Source: Polaribacter sejongensis (lineage in GTDB: Bacteria > Bacteroidota > Bacteroidia > Flavobacteriales > Flavobacteriaceae). From it: a stretch of 34,426 nt of DNA. Below the pieces are notes generated by a model, which made no database searches, had not been told where the DNA came from, and saw only the letters and a program-made list of their open reading frames with translations. Below, piece by piece: positions 1 through 10,100 of the stretch. Each line of letters opens with the position of its first letter. Positions within the stretch are counted from its first letter, which is position 1. The stretch is taken from NCBI GenBank assembly GCA_949545755.1, contig CATITK010000006.1, forward strand, positions 1 to 34,426. Reading direction: 5' to 3'. Both the position numbers and the translations under genes were made by a program.

Positions 1-312
1 TAAAGGAATCACTGCAATAGATATATCAGAAGTTTTTACATATCTTTGCAGCATTATTCCGTTAACTACATGATGTAGTGTTCCATCTCCACCAATCGAA
101 ATAATATTTCTAAAACCTTGTTGAATTGCAATATCAACCAATTTAATTTCGTGTTTAGAAAACTGTGTAAAAGCAAAAGAAAAGGATATTTTCTTATTGT
201 TTAATAATTGTTGAATTTTCCTCCATTGTTTAGAAAAATTCCGATTTCCCGCAATAGGATTTACAATTATAAACCAAGAATATTTTATAGGGGATTTGTA
301 GGTTTGAGACAT
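1..312 (-). CDS. Diacylglycerol/lipid kinase family protein (N-terminal part, cut by window edge)
   Basis: About 104 residues from an ATG at 312 read leftwards off the window. The segment contains IIVNPIAGN near residue 20 and IGGDGTLHHVVNGI near residue 80. These match the phosphate-binding start and the GGDGT nucleotide-binding signature of the diacylglycerol kinase catalytic domain (DAGK_cat, YegS/BmrU-type lipid kinases, related to NAD kinase). Such enzymes phosphorylate diacylglycerol or related lipids at the inner membrane face. The C-terminal lipid-binding half lies outside the window, so substrate cannot be discussed. The gene is divergent from rnr across 160 bp; a weak promoter-like CTAAATTA (TAATTTAG on the minus strand) sits at 334-341. 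Confidence 0.85.
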   Translation of the reverse strand, partial: MSQTYKSPIKYSWFIIVNPIAGNRNFSKQWRKIQQLLNNKKISFSFAFTQFSKHEIKLVDIAIQQGFRNIISIGGDGTLHHVVNGIMLQRYVKTSDISIAVIPL

Positions 313-472
313 AAGCAAAATAAATAATAATAAACTAAATTACAATAATAGATTGATAACTTTTTTTAATAAACAATCTTAATAAATAATTGTAATTTGC
401 AAATAATGTAATCTAGAGAATCCCGCCTTTTGTGTGATGTATTCTAAATACATAAAATTAACAAACAGATTA

Positions 473-2749
473 ATGACAAAAAAGAAAAAAAAAATATATA
501 AAAAGAAAGGGAATGTTGTAAAAGACCTAACCAAAAATATATTTAGAGTTTTAAAAGAAGACAATGAAAAGTCTTTTAATTACAAACAAATTGCTGAAAA
601 AATAAAAATTGCTGATACAGATGGTAAAAACCAAATCATAAAGAAATTAGCAGAATTAACCGCAACCAAAGAAATAAAAGAAATAGAAAGAGGAAAATTT
701 CAAATAAATATAGATAAAAAATATTCTATTGGAATATTAGATGTAACCTCTACTGGTAACGGATATTTTGTTACAGACGATTATGAAGATGACATCTTTA
801 TTCCAAACATTAATCTTGGAAAAGGAATGCATAATGATACTGTAAAAGCGTATGTATATAAAAGAAGAAACGGAAAGAAATACGAGGCAGATGTTGTAGA
901 AATATTAGCACGTGCAAAGACAGAGTTCGTTGGTGTTTTACAAAAAAATAAAAACAAGAATTTTGGTTTTGTTATAGCAGATAATAATAAAATGTATGCA
1001 GATATTTTTGTTTCTGAAAACAAAATGAACGGTGCTGAAGATGGAGACAAGGTACAAGCAAAAATTATAGATTGGCCAAAAAACTCTAAAAATCCGTTTG
1101 GAAAAATTAGTACAGTTCTTGGTAGACCAGGAGACCATAATACTGAAATGCATTCAATTTTATTAGAATATGATTTGCCTTTTGAATTTGAAAAAGAGAT
1201 AGAAGCAGCAGCAGAAAAATTACCAATAGAAATTACCAAAGAAGAAATTTCTAAGCGTAGAGACATGCGTAAAGATTTAACTTTTACTATTGATCCAAAA
1301 GATGCAAAAGATTTTGATGATGCACTTTCTTTTACAAAATTAGAAAACGGTAATTATGAAATAGGAATTCATATTGCAGATGTTTCGCATTATTTAGCAC
1401 CAAAAACAATTTTAGATGACGAAGCTTACAAAAGAGCAACCTCAGTATATCTAGTCGACAGAGTTGTACCGATGTTGCCAGAAATGCTCTCAAATGGTGT
1501 TTGTTCTTTAAGACCAAAAGAAGAGAAATTAACTTTTTCTGCTGTGTTTGAACTCAATGAAAAAGCACAAATTATAAGTGAATGGTTTGGTAGAACAGTT
1601 ACGTATTCAGATCAACGTTTTGCTTATGAAGAGGCACAATATTTAATAGAAGAGAATCAGGAGTCAACAGTAAATAAACAAGACAATTCTAAGTCTATCA
1701 ATTATTTTCAGGCAGGAAAAGCTGAGTTAAAATGTAAGATTCCTGCAGATATCTCAATTACAGATTCTGCGTATGAAGTAGCTCCAGAAATTGTAGAAGC
1801 AACATTAAAATTAGATATTTTGGCTAAAATTCTTCGCAAAAAACGAATGAAAGATGGCGCAATTTCTTTTGATAGAGTAGAGGTAAAATTCAACTTAGAC
1901 GAAGCAGCAAACCCTGTTGGTGTCTTTTTTAAAGAATCTAAAGATGCTAATAAACTTATTGAAGAGTTTATGTTGCTTGCAAACAGAAAAGTGGCAGAAT
2001 TTATTGGTTTTTCTAAAGGAAAAGCAACAAATAAAACATTTATTTACAGAGTTCACGACGAACCAAACGTAGATAAATTAGCTTCTTTACAAAATATGAT
2101 TCACAAATTTGGCTACAAAATTAATACAGCTACAAAAGAAACGACTTCAGAATCTTTAAATCAGCTATTAAGTGATGTGCATGGAAAAGCAGAAGCAAAC
2201 ATGATTGAAACATTAACAATCAGAACCATGTCTAAGGCAGTATACACAACTCAAAACATTGGTCATTACGGATTGGCTTTTGACTATTACAGCCATTTTA
2301 CATCACCAATAAGACGTTATCCCGATGTGATGACACACCGATTGCTACAGCATTATTTAGATGGCGGAGACACGCCCAAATCAGATAAATACGAAGAAAA
2401 AAGCAAACATGCATCCAAGAGGGAAGAATTAGCTTCAAAAGCAGAACGGTCGTCTATTAAATACATGCAAGTTAAATACATGCAAGACCACAAAGAGGCC
2501 TTTTTTGAAGGAGTAATCACAGGGGTTACAGAGTGGGGAATTTATGTAGAGATCTCTAGTAACAAATGTGAAGGAATGGTTCGAATCAGAGACATCAAAA
2601 GTGATTATTATGTTTTTGATGAAAAGCAATACGCTATTGTTGGGCAATCAACAAAAAAGAAATATCAATTGGGTGACGACGTCAAAATTCAAGTTAAAAA
2701 AGCGGATTTAGAAAGGAAACATCTAGATTTTAATTTGATAGAAGACTAA
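473..2749 (+). CDS. rnr: Ribonuclease R (3'-5' exoribonuclease)
   Basis: 758 residues, usual for RNase R. It degrades structured RNA processively 3'-5' and takes part in mRNA decay and rRNA quality control in the cytoplasm. Visible order: basic Lys-rich N-terminus, winged-helix/OB-like segment, cold-shock domains (about residues 75-210), RNB catalytic domain with the acidic signature DPKDAKDFDDA at 274-284 (Asp cluster binding Mg2+), and a C-terminal S1 domain from about residue 675. SPIRRYPDVMTHR, typical of the family, is present in the RNB part. I chose the ATG at 473 over a GTG at 434 because MTKKKKK fits the family start and the extra 13 residues look like leader. A run of ten A (485-494) lies in codons 5-8. 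GTAATTTGC at 390-398 is a possible promoter. The gene is probably monocistronic or weakly linked to the next gene 87 bp away. Confidence 0.95.
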   Translation: MTKKKKKIYKKKGNVVKDLTKNIFRVLKEDNEKSFNYKQIAEKIKIADTDGKNQIIKKLAELTATKEIKEIERGKFQINIDKKYSIGILDVTSTGNGYFVTDDYEDDIFIPNINLGKGMHNDTVKAYVYKRRNGKKYEADVVEILARAKTEFVGVLQKNKNKNFGFVIADNNKMYADIFVSENKMNGAEDGDKVQAKIIDWPKNSKNPFGKISTVLGRPGDHNTEMHSILLEYDLPFEFEKEIEAAAEKLPIEITKEEISKRRDMRKDLTFTIDPKDAKDFDDALSFTKLENGNYEIGIHIADVSHYLAPKTILDDEAYKRATSVYLVDRVVPMLPEMLSNGVCSLRPKEEKLTFSAVFELNEKAQIISEWFGRTVTYSDQRFAYEEAQYLIEENQESTVNKQDNSKSINYFQAGKAELKCKIPADISITDSAYEVAPEIVEATLKLDILAKILRKKRMKDGAISFDRVEVKFNLDEAANPVGVFFKESKDANKLIEEFMLLANRKVAEFIGFSKGKATNKTFIYRVHDEPNVDKLASLQNMIHKFGYKINTATKETTSESLNQLLSDVHGKAEANMIETLTIRTMSKAVYTTQNIGHYGLAFDYYSHFTSPIRRYPDVMTHRLLQHYLDGGDTPKSDKYEEKSKHASKREELASKAERSSIKYMQVKYMQDHKEAFFEGVITGVTEWGIYVEISSNKCEGMVRIRDIKSDYYVFDEKQYAIVGQSTKKKYQLGDDVKIQVKKADLERKHLDFNLIED

Positions 2750-2836
2750 ATATTCTTGGTTTTTTTATTTAAATAAAAATAAAAAAAATAGTATTATATT
2801 GTTCCTGTTGAATCAAGTTGTTAAAAAAAAGTAAAA

Positions 2837-3529
2837 ATGAAAAAAAAGACAATATTTATTTGCGCGCTAATGTTCAGTTATGTGTTCTCTGCACAAACAG
2901 TCGTAACAAAGAACTTAGGAGATTATAGTGCTCTAAAAGTTTTTAACGGAATTGCAGTAGAATTGATTAAATCAGATGTGCAAAGACTAGAAATTACAGG
3001 AGAAAAGTCTGAAAGGGTAAAAATTAAGAATGTAAATAATATCTTAAAATTATCGTTGCCTTTTTCATTAAAACCAGAAAATAATGCGGCAAATGGACAG
3101 GTTTTAATAAAAGTATTTTACAATACAAACATTGATATTATTGATGCGAATGAAGGAGCAACAATTACCAGCAAGAATTTTAATCAAGATGTCTTAGAAG
3201 TAAATTCACAAGAAAAATCTTTTATAAATATCACTTCCAAAGTTCGTTATTTAAAAGTCAGAGCTTCCTCTGGCGGAATTGTAAAGCTGACTGGTACAAC
3301 AGAAAACCAAGAAGTAAATGTAGATTTATATGGAGTTTACAAAGGTTTTGCGATGAAAGTATCAGGGAATTCTGACGTATTTGCCGGTACAGGAGCAAAA
3401 GCAGAAGTTTATGCAGGAGACACCCTAAGTGCAAAAGTGAACTTCGGAGGTTCTATATTTTATAAGGGAACTCCAAAGCTTCTAAAAAATAAAACAGTAA
3501 TCGGAGGTATTATTCAGAAAAGAAATTAG
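2837..3529 (+). CDS. Secreted GIN-domain (DUF2807-type) protein
   Basis: 230 residues with a cleavable signal peptide (residues 1-19, FSA|QT). The rest is a repetitive beta-rich sequence beginning DYSALKVFNGIAVELIKSD and continuing with alternating short strands and Gly/Ala turns. This is the pattern of the putative auto-transporter adhesin head GIN domain (DUF2807), a right-handed beta-helix-like fold common in Bacteroidota cell-envelope proteins. Molecular function is not known for the family; adhesion is only a suggestion carried by the family name. The mature protein is probably periplasmic or surface exposed, since there is no lipobox and no membrane segment. It follows rnr by 87 bp and precedes tatA by 64 bp; tatA has its own promoter element. 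Confidence 0.82.
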   Translation: MKKKTIFICALMFSYVFSAQTVVTKNLGDYSALKVFNGIAVELIKSDVQRLEITGEKSERVKIKNVNNILKLSLPFSLKPENNAANGQVLIKVFYNTNIDIIDANEGATITSKNFNQDVLEVNSQEKSFINITSKVRYLKVRASSGGIVKLTGTTENQEVNVDLYGVYKGFAMKVSGNSDVFAGTGAKAEVYAGDTLSAKVNFGGSIFYKGTPKLLKNKTVIGGIIQKRN

Positions 3530-3565
3530 TAGTCACCAAAAATGAAGGAATACTAACCTTTTTTG

Positions 3566-3573
3566 TATCTTTG
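3566..3573 (+). promoter_or_regulatory. Promoter -7 element (TATCTTTG) of first tatA
   Basis: TATCTTTG matches the Bacteroidota -7 consensus TAnnTTTG exactly and ends 20 bp before the tatA ATG. No convincing -33 TTTG is seen upstream. Confidence 0.6.
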
Positions 3574-3593
3574 TTGTATTAAAAAATTAAAAA

Positions 3594-3785
3594 ATGAATA
3601 GTTTAGCTGTATATTTTGTGATGATTGGAGGAATGCAAATAGCCATAATTGTTGTGGTCGTTTTACTTTTTTTTGGAGGTAAAAAAATACCAGAACTAAT
3701 GAAAGGTTTAGGAAGTGGAATTAAAGAATTTAAAAATGCAGCAAAAGAAGAAGACAATGAGGAAAAAAGAGAAGAAAAAAAGTAA
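3594..3785 (+). CDS. tatA: Sec-independent (twin-arginine) translocase subunit TatA/E
   Basis: 63 residues. One membrane helix (about residues 14-27, [14 protein letters not shown]) is followed by the TatA hinge and amphipathic helix [20 protein letters not shown] and a charged Glu/Lys tail. TatA oligomerises around TatBC to form the pore through which folded, twin-arginine proteins cross the inner membrane. The hinge FGGKKIPEL is the usual TatA signature. No tatB or tatC is adjacent, which is common in Bacteroidota where the subunits are scattered. A second TatA-like gene lies at 18094-18375. The gene has its own TATCTTTG promoter and ends just before a strong hairpin terminator. Confidence 0.92.
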   Translation: MNSLAVYFVMIGGMQIAIIVVVVLLFFGGKKIPELMKGLGSGIKEFKNAAKEEDNEEKREEKK

Positions 3786-3813
3786 AATTTATTTATAACA
3801 CCTATACCAAAAG

Positions 3814-3844
3814 AAAACCCGAAACTGAATTAGTTTCGGGTTTT
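3814..3844. terminator. Bidirectional rho-independent terminator
   Basis: A perfect 13-bp stem (AAAACCCGAAACT, 3814-3826, with AGTTTCGGGTTTT, 3832-3844) with a 5-nt loop GAATT. A-tracts and T-tracts flank a GC core on both strands. It lies between tatA (+) and the SPFH gene (-), so it can end both transcripts. Confidence 0.9.
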
Positions 3845-3864
3845 GTTATTAATTTATTTAAATT

Positions 3865-4785
3865 TTATGAATCTAACTTTTTAGGTTTTGTTTTTTTCAT
3901 AGCCTCTCCAACTTGATTCGTAGCTGCAAAGCTTGCTACCATGTCATTTAACATTGAACTTGCCGCATTTGGGTTATTTGGTAGTAAAATTAAATTACTG
4001 TTTGTATCTGACCCAATAGACTGCAAAGTATCATAATGTTGCGTAATTACAATTAAAGCAGATGCTTCTTGACTATTAATTCCAGCACGGTTCAAAACCT
4101 CTACACTTTCTTCTAATCCTCGTGCAATTTCTCGTCGTTGATCTGCAATACCTTTACCTTGTAAGCGTTTGCTTTCTGCTTCTGCTTTAGCGCGTTCTAC
4201 AATTAAAATACGTTGTGCATCTCCTTCATATTGTGCCGCTGTTTTTTCTCTATCTGCAGCATTAATTCTATTCATTGCTTCTTTTACTTGCGCATCTGGG
4301 TCAATGTCTGTTACTAGCGTTTTTATAATATCATAACCATAGGTCATCATTGCTTCGTTCAATTCTGATTTTACGGCAATTGCAACATCATCTTTCTTTA
4401 CAAAAACATCGTCCAATTTCATTTTTGGAACTTCCGCTCTTACAACGTCAAATACGTAGGAGGTAATTTGGTCATGGGGATAATCTAATTTATAAAAGGC
4501 GTCATATACCTTGTCATAAATAACTTTGTATTGAACAGATACCTTTAATTTTACAAAAACATCATCTAGTGTTTTTGTTTCAATGATAACATCTAATTGT
4601 TGAATTTTTAGACTTAACCTTCCGGCAACTTTATCTATCAAAGGAATTTTTAAATGTAATCCAGATTGTCTAATGATGTTAAATTTCCCAAAGCGCTCTA
4701 ATATAGCGGCAGTTTGTTGCTTGACAGTGAATAAGGAAGCAAAAAGGATAAGTATAATAAGTACAATGATAATAATTGGAAACAT
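3865..4785 (-). CDS. SPFH/Band 7 (stomatin/slipin-like) membrane protein
   Basis: 306 residues. An N-terminal hydrophobic helix (residues 2-21) is followed by the SPFH/Band 7 domain, starting at VKQQTAAILERFGKFN and including GLHLKIPLIDKV. An Ala/Glu-rich helical stretch follows (AQYEGDAQRILIVERAKAEA). This order is that of stomatin-like proteins, which form large membrane-associated oligomers and organise membrane microdomains, often linked to FtsH or NfeD-type partners. No NfeD gene is adjacent, so the partner is not shown here. A near-consensus promoter TATCTTTA precedes the gene, and the shared hairpin at 3814-3844 follows it. Confidence 0.9.
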   Translation of the reverse strand: MFPIIIIVLIILILFASLFTVKQQTAAILERFGKFNIIRQSGLHLKIPLIDKVAGRLSLKIQQLDVIIETKTLDDVFVKLKVSVQYKVIYDKVYDAFYKLDYPHDQITSYVFDVVRAEVPKMKLDDVFVKKDDVAIAVKSELNEAMMTYGYDIIKTLVTDIDPDAQVKEAMNRINAADREKTAAQYEGDAQRILIVERAKAEAESKRLQGKGIADQRREIARGLEESVEVLNRAGINSQEASALIVITQHYDTLQSIGSDTNSNLILLPNNPNAASSMLNDMVASFAATNQVGEAMKKTKPKKLDS

Positions 4786-4820
4786 AGTCTTTTGTTTTTG
4801 ATGTTAAAATCGATTTATTG

Positions 4821-4828
4821 TAAAGATA
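4821..4828 (-). promoter_or_regulatory. Promoter -7-like element of the SPFH gene
   Basis: The minus strand reads TATCTTTA, one mismatch from TAnnTTTG, 35 bp before the SPFH start. It separates this gene from the upstream gltX unit. Confidence 0.4.
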
Positions 4829-4889
4829 CTAAATTTTAGGAATTAATTATTAGGGACAAGTTCAAAAAAAAGATTTTTTTTAATGGGGA

Positions 4890-5426
4890 TTACGCTTTTG
4901 TTTTAAAAAAGTTTTGACGTTTTTTATTATACTTAACCCATTTTTTATATAGTTTTTCTGAAAGCAATCCTTTCATGGATGTATCTAGTTTTTCTTTTTC
5001 TAATTTCAGTGTTTCAGAAATTGGTTTTAGATCCTCATTCATTTTTTTTATAACTTTCAGTTGTTCAGAAAAATCTCCGCTTTTAAGAGCTTTTTTCTGA
5101 AAACCTTCAACCATATCTTTCGTGCTTCTTAGTAAAAAACTATTAATTCTAGTAATGTCTTTAATAGACTTATTGTAATCCGTTACTATTTTATAAAATT
5201 TATCCCCTTGTTTAGATTTTAATTTTATACCCGACTTCTTTGCTGCTTTTTCTGTTTCGTAGACTATAATTCCTACATGTTTTCTTACATCAAAATTAGG
5301 TTTTGGAGCTCTCTGAGGAGCTTGTACTGTCTGCCTTTGTTGTTGTCTTTGCCCGTTTCCGTAGCCATACTGAGCATGAACAGTAAATGCACTACCCAAA
5401 ACTAAAAAAAAGATTATATTTTTCAT
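4890..5426 (-). CDS. Small secreted helical protein of unknown function
   Basis: 178 residues with a signal peptide (1-18, VHA|QYG). A Gln/Gly/Pro-rich linker follows (about 19-45), then a Lys/Glu-rich, mainly helical body. I do not recognise a named family with confidence. The size, the export signal and the helical, charged body loosely resemble small periplasmic Spy/CpxP-type proteins, but no LTxxQ motif is visible, so no function is assigned. The start codon lies 2 bp after the gltX stop, so it is almost certainly co-transcribed with gltX, which is an odd partner for an envelope protein. The SPFH gene downstream has its own promoter-like element. Confidence 0.75.
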   Translation of the reverse strand: MKNIIFFLVLGSAFTVHAQYGYGNGQRQQQRQTVQAPQRAPKPNFDVRKHVGIIVYETEKAAKKSGIKLKSKQGDKFYKIVTDYNKSIKDITRINSFLLRSTKDMVEGFQKKALKSGDFSEQLKVIKKMNEDLKPISETLKLEKEKLDTSMKGLLSEKLYKKWVKYNKKRQNFFKTKA

Positions 5427-5428
5427 AA

Positions 5429-6949
5429 TTATAGTTTTGCGATAGCGTTTTCAAGTCTTTTAATACACGATTCCTTTCCGATTAGTTCTATGATGTCAAA
5501 TAAATGAGGTCCTTTTAAGGCACCAACCAAAGAGAGCCTAAGGGGCTGCATTACTTTACCAAAACCAATTTCTTTATCAGTAATCCATTTTTTAATTTCC
5601 TTCTCAGTGTTTTCTGATGAAAAATCTTGAATTGTTTCAAGAAGACAAATTAACTCATTCATTAATTCAGGGGTTCCTTCCTTCCAATTCTTTTTACTGG
5701 CTTTTGCGTCGTATTCTTGTGGATTCTCAAAAAAGAAAGAAGACAATTCCCAAAAGTCTTTTATAAAAACAGCTCTTTCCTTGATTGAAGAAACTACTTT
5801 TAAAATAAAATCTTTACTTTGATAAATCCCCTTTTCTTCAAGAATTGGAATGTATAAATCTGTTAGTTCCGAATTCTCTTTTGTTTGCATGTATTGTTGA
5901 TTAAACCAACTTGCTTTTTCAGGACTAAATTTTGCTCCAGATTTACTAACACGTTTTAATTTAAAAGAGCTTATTAATTCCTCTAAAGAGAAAAGCTCTT
6001 GTTCAGTCCCGGGGTTCCAGCCCAAGAAAGCAAGCATATTTATAAACCCATCAGCAAAATAACCGTCCTCTTTGTAGCCGGGAGAAAGGTCGCCAGATAT
6101 TTCGTTTGTATAGGCTAAAGGAAACACAGGAAACCCTAATTTATCCCCATCACGTTTGCTTAATTTCCCCTTTCCTATGGGTTTTAAGATTAAGGGTAAA
6201 TGGGCAAATTTAGGAGCGTCCCACCCAAAAGCTTTGTACAGCAATATGTGCAAAGGCATTGACGGTAACCATTCTTCACCACGAATTACATGGCTAATTT
6301 CCATCAAATGATCATCCACAATATTTGCTAAATGATACGTTGGCATTCCGTCTCCTTTAAATAGAATTTTATCGTCCAGCGTATTGGTGTCTATCGTTAT
6401 GTTTCCCCGGATTTCGTCTTCCATTCGTAAGATTTCGTCTTGAGGAGTTTTAAAACGGATGACATAATTTTCGCCAGCTTTCATTTTCGTTTCTACTTCT
6501 TCGTCACTCAAAACTAATGAATTTACCAAACGTCCTTTTTCCCTATTATGCCAATTATAAATAAAGTTTTTCCCTTTTGCTTCGTGCCCCTTTCTTTCAG
6601 CATCCAATTGCTCTGAAGTGTCAAAGGCATAGTATGCCCAACCTGTTTCAACTAATAATGTTGCATGTTTTTTGTAAATTTCTTTGCGTTCAGATTGTCT
6701 GTAAGGACCTAATTTTTCATTCCTTCCAGGGCCTTCGTCAAAAGGAATGTTACACCATGCTAAAGCATCTATTATATATTGTTCTGCATTTGCAACATAA
6801 CGAGTTTGGTCTGTGTCTTCTATTCTCAGGACAAAAGTCCCGTTGTGTTTTTTAGCAAATAAATAATTGTATAAAGCAGTTCTTACACCACCAATATGTA
6901 GAGGTCCTGTAGGACTTGGCGCAAAGCGAACACGAACATTAGATTCCAT
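5429..6949 (-). CDS. gltX: Glutamyl-tRNA synthetase
   Basis: 506 residues, normal for bacterial GluRS. It charges tRNA-Glu with glutamate in the cytoplasm. The class I signatures are present: the HIGH-type motif PSPTGPLHIGG at residues 11-21 and the KMSKS-type motif KLSKRD near residue 260. DDHLMEISHVIRGEEWLPS, characteristic of GluRS, also appears. The reading frame stays open upstream to 7084, but I chose the ATG at 6949. The protein MESNVRVRFAPSPTGP then begins at the usual place, and a perfect TATCTTTG promoter at 6972-6979 would otherwise lie inside the gene. The 178-residue secreted protein follows at 2 bp. Confidence 0.97.
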   Translation of the reverse strand: MESNVRVRFAPSPTGPLHIGGVRTALYNYLFAKKHNGTFVLRIEDTDQTRYVANAEQYIIDALAWCNIPFDEGPGRNEKLGPYRQSERKEIYKKHATLLVETGWAYYAFDTSEQLDAERKGHEAKGKNFIYNWHNREKGRLVNSLVLSDEEVETKMKAGENYVIRFKTPQDEILRMEDEIRGNITIDTNTLDDKILFKGDGMPTYHLANIVDDHLMEISHVIRGEEWLPSMPLHILLYKAFGWDAPKFAHLPLILKPIGKGKLSKRDGDKLGFPVFPLAYTNEISGDLSPGYKEDGYFADGFINMLAFLGWNPGTEQELFSLEELISSFKLKRVSKSGAKFSPEKASWFNQQYMQTKENSELTDLYIPILEEKGIYQSKDFILKVVSSIKERAVFIKDFWELSSFFFENPQEYDAKASKKNWKEGTPELMNELICLLETIQDFSSENTEKEIKKWITDKEIGFGKVMQPLRLSLVGALKGPHLFDIIELIGKESCIKRLENAIAKL

Positions 6950-6971
6950 TTTTTCTGTTTTTGTGAAGTTG

Positions 6972-6979
6972 CAAAGATA
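6972..6979 (-). promoter_or_regulatory. Promoter -7 element (TATCTTTG) of gltX
   Basis: The minus strand reads TATCTTTGC, an exact TAnnTTTG match ending 22 bp before the ATG at 6949. It decides the start in favour of 6949. Confidence 0.65.
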
Positions 6980-7189
6980 GTTTTTAATGAAAAACCCTGC
7001 CATGAATTCGCTAATTATTAAACTTTTTTCGTTCTTGCGCAAGGAGAAATCAAAAAAACATAAAAATTGAGTACATTCGTTCAAAGAAAACAGGGGCAGC
7101 AGCCGTCTAATTTTTTTAATAATTTTAAAAACTTGTTAAAAGCGTTTTAACGATTATTTGGTTTTGGATTAATGTAAAACAGTATTTTT

Positions 7190-10100
7190 ATGGTTAATGG
7201 ATTTAAAAATATAGAACAAAAATTACATCAATTTACACGCAAGTACTACACAAGTGAATTGATAAAAGGAACTATTTTATTTCTTTCTTTAGGCTGTTTG
7301 TATTTTTTCTTCACCCTTTTTTTAGAATATTTTTTATGGCTCAAAACCACAGCAAGAACCCTTTTGTTTTGGTTCTTTTTAGGGGTTGAATTGTTTTTAC
7401 TGATTCGCTTTATCGTTCTTCCTGTTTTTAAGTTGATTGGTTTACGAGCTGGAATTACGGCGGTTCATTCTTCCAAGATTATTGGGCGCCATTTTCCTGA
7501 GGTACAAGATAAATTACTCAATGTTTTACAGCTTAAACAAAACGCAAATAAGTCCGATTTATTAGCGGCAAGTATTGATCAAAAAGCACATGAATTACAG
7601 TCAGTTCCGTTTGTGAAAGCGGTTGACTTCACACAGAACAAAAAGTTTTTAAAGTATGCCATAATTCCAGTTTTAATTTTGTTGGTCACCCTTTTTTCTG
7701 GAAACAGACAGGTGTTTACATCAAGTCTCGAGCGAATTGTTAATCATCGAACTAGCTATATTCCGCCAGCACCATTTTCATTTTCTTTAAAAGAAAAGAA
7801 ATTACAAGTTATTCAAGGAAAATCTATTACTGTTTTTATTGGTGTAAAAGGAAAAGTATTGCCTGTTGAGGCAAAAATTCATTTTGAAAATCAACATTAT
7901 TATCTACAAAACTCAAGTAATGCAACTTTTTCATATACGTTTTTGGATGTTAAAAAAACAGTTGATTTCTATGTGGAAGCAAATGGAGTTCAATCTCAAA
8001 AATACCAAATTGAAGTATTAAAGACACCTACAATTAATAACATTTCATTGGGTCTCAACTATCCAAGTTATATTGGTAAAAGAAATGAAAGAATTCAAAA
8101 CGCTGGAAATATTGTGGTTCCAGAAGGTACAAAAGTTACCTGGAATGTTTTTGCAAGTCAAACTGACTCTGTGGCTTTTACTAACAATGGAAAGCGCGTT
8201 TTTTTTGAACCGACATCCATTAATAATTTTATTTTTTCAAAAAAAATAAACACACCAATTGATTATCAGATTTCTTCCTCCAATACAAATTTAAGTAATT
8301 TTGAGAATTTACATTTTTCAGTGTCTGTTGTTAAAGATGAAGCCCCATTAATTTCTGTTCAATCTAATATTGACAGTATTTCTCGAGGAACAGCAGTGTT
8401 TGCTGGCCAGGTTTCTGATGATTATGGAATCAAGAAATTGCAACTTGTTTATTATGTTGACACCACCCCACAACTTCAAAACATTCTCGATTTAGAAATT
8501 ACGAATGAAAATATTCAAACTTTTTATTACGAATTCCCTGGTGGTTTATCAATTGAAAAAGGAGTTAATTATAATTTGTTTTTCCAAGTTTTTGATAACG
8601 ATGGTGTTCATGGAAGTAAAAAGTCAAAGAGTAAAATTTTCAATTATCGGAAACAAACGGAAGAAGAATTAGAGCAAGAACTTTTGCAAGAGCAAAGAAA
8701 TACCATCAATAATATCGAGAATTCTATTCAGAAACAACAACAGCAACGTAAAAAATTAGAAGAGGTTCAAAAGGATTTGCAGGTAAAGAAGAAGATTAAT
8801 TGGAACGATCAGAAGAAAATCAAAAAGTTTGTAAAACGTCAGAATCAATATCATAAAATGATGCAACGTCAAACAGAAAAGTTGCAAGAAAACCTAGAAG
8901 AGAAGGTATCAGTAAACGAGCAAATTCAACAAAAAAAAGAAGTATTAAAAAGACGAATAGCTGAACTTAACAAGTTAGAAAAACAACAAAAGTTGTTGGC
9001 TGAGATTCAGAAAATTGCGGAGAAACTCAACAAGGAAGATTTATTAAAAAAAGCCAAAGAGTTAGCGCAACAAAACCAACAACAGGAGAGAAGCCTAACC
9101 CGTATTTTAGAGTTGACAAAACGTTTTTATGTTGAGCAAAAAGCAATGCAAATTGCCAATAAAATTGAAAAGTTATCCCAAAAACAAGAGCGTTTAGCTC
9201 AAAATGAAGCCAATGATGCAATCGCTCAAAAAGAGATTTTAAAATCCTTTGAAGAAATTAAAGAGGAATTAAAGGAGCTTAACAAGGACAATGAGAATTT
9301 AAAAGAACCCATGGGGCTCCCTGATGTGGAAAAGGAACAAGAAGAGATTGATGCGGAATTAAAAAGTTTTGAAGACAACCTTTTTAGAGATCGTTCAGCT
9401 GCTGCAAAAAAGAACCAGAAAAATTCATCAAAAAAGATGAAAGAGATGAGTGTAAAAATGCAAAAAGAAATGCTTGAGATGGAAGGAGAGTCCATGGAAG
9501 AGAACGTGGACGACCTTCGAAAAATCCTAGAAAATTTACTTATTTTTTCATTTAAGCAAGAGCAATTAATGAATAAATTTGATGAGACTTCAACTTCTCA
9601 TCCGGATTTTGGTAATGACCTAAAGTTCCAAAATCAGTTAAAAACGTATTTTGAACATATAGACGATAGCCTTTATGTGTTGTCCCTAAGGTTGCCTAAA
9701 ATTTCTGTTAAGATCAAAGATGATTTATCTACAACGCATTATAACTTAGCGCTGTCACTTGATAATTTTTCAGAAAATAATTTTTCAAAAGGGATTTCAA
9801 ATCAACGGTATGTCATGACTGCGGTTAATGATTTGGCTGATTATTTAAGCAACATTTTAAGCGATATGAAAAATTCAATGTCAATGAATAAAGGTAAAGG
9901 GAAAAAAGAGAAGGGTAGTGGTTTTAGCTTACCTGATTTGATTAAGAAGCAAGGTGATTTGTCCGAGAAGATGAAAGAAGGTTTAAAAAAAGAGGGCAAG
10001 TCTGGAGAAGAAAAAGATGGTGAAAAGGATGGGAAAGGAAATAAATTAGGCAAACAAGGTAAGAAACCAGGAGAAGGTGGAGTGAAAGCAAAGAAGGGCA

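Noticed and set aside
434-472. Upstream GTG start extending rnr by 13 residues
   Set aside because: The ATG at 473 gives the family-like Lys-rich start; the extension lies in leader-like sequence.
3527-3556. TTAGTA...TACTAA hairpin after the GIN gene as a terminator
   Set aside because: Only 6 bp with an 18-nt loop; not convincing.
6950-7084. 45-residue N-terminal extension of gltX
   Set aside because: It contains the promoter element at 6972-6979, and GluRS starts right before VRVRFAPSPTGP.
7135-7151. Palindrome GTTAAAA-GCG-TTTTAAC between gltX and the DUF4175 gene
   Set aside because: Short arms of mostly AT; expected by chance at this composition, and no link to a known operator.
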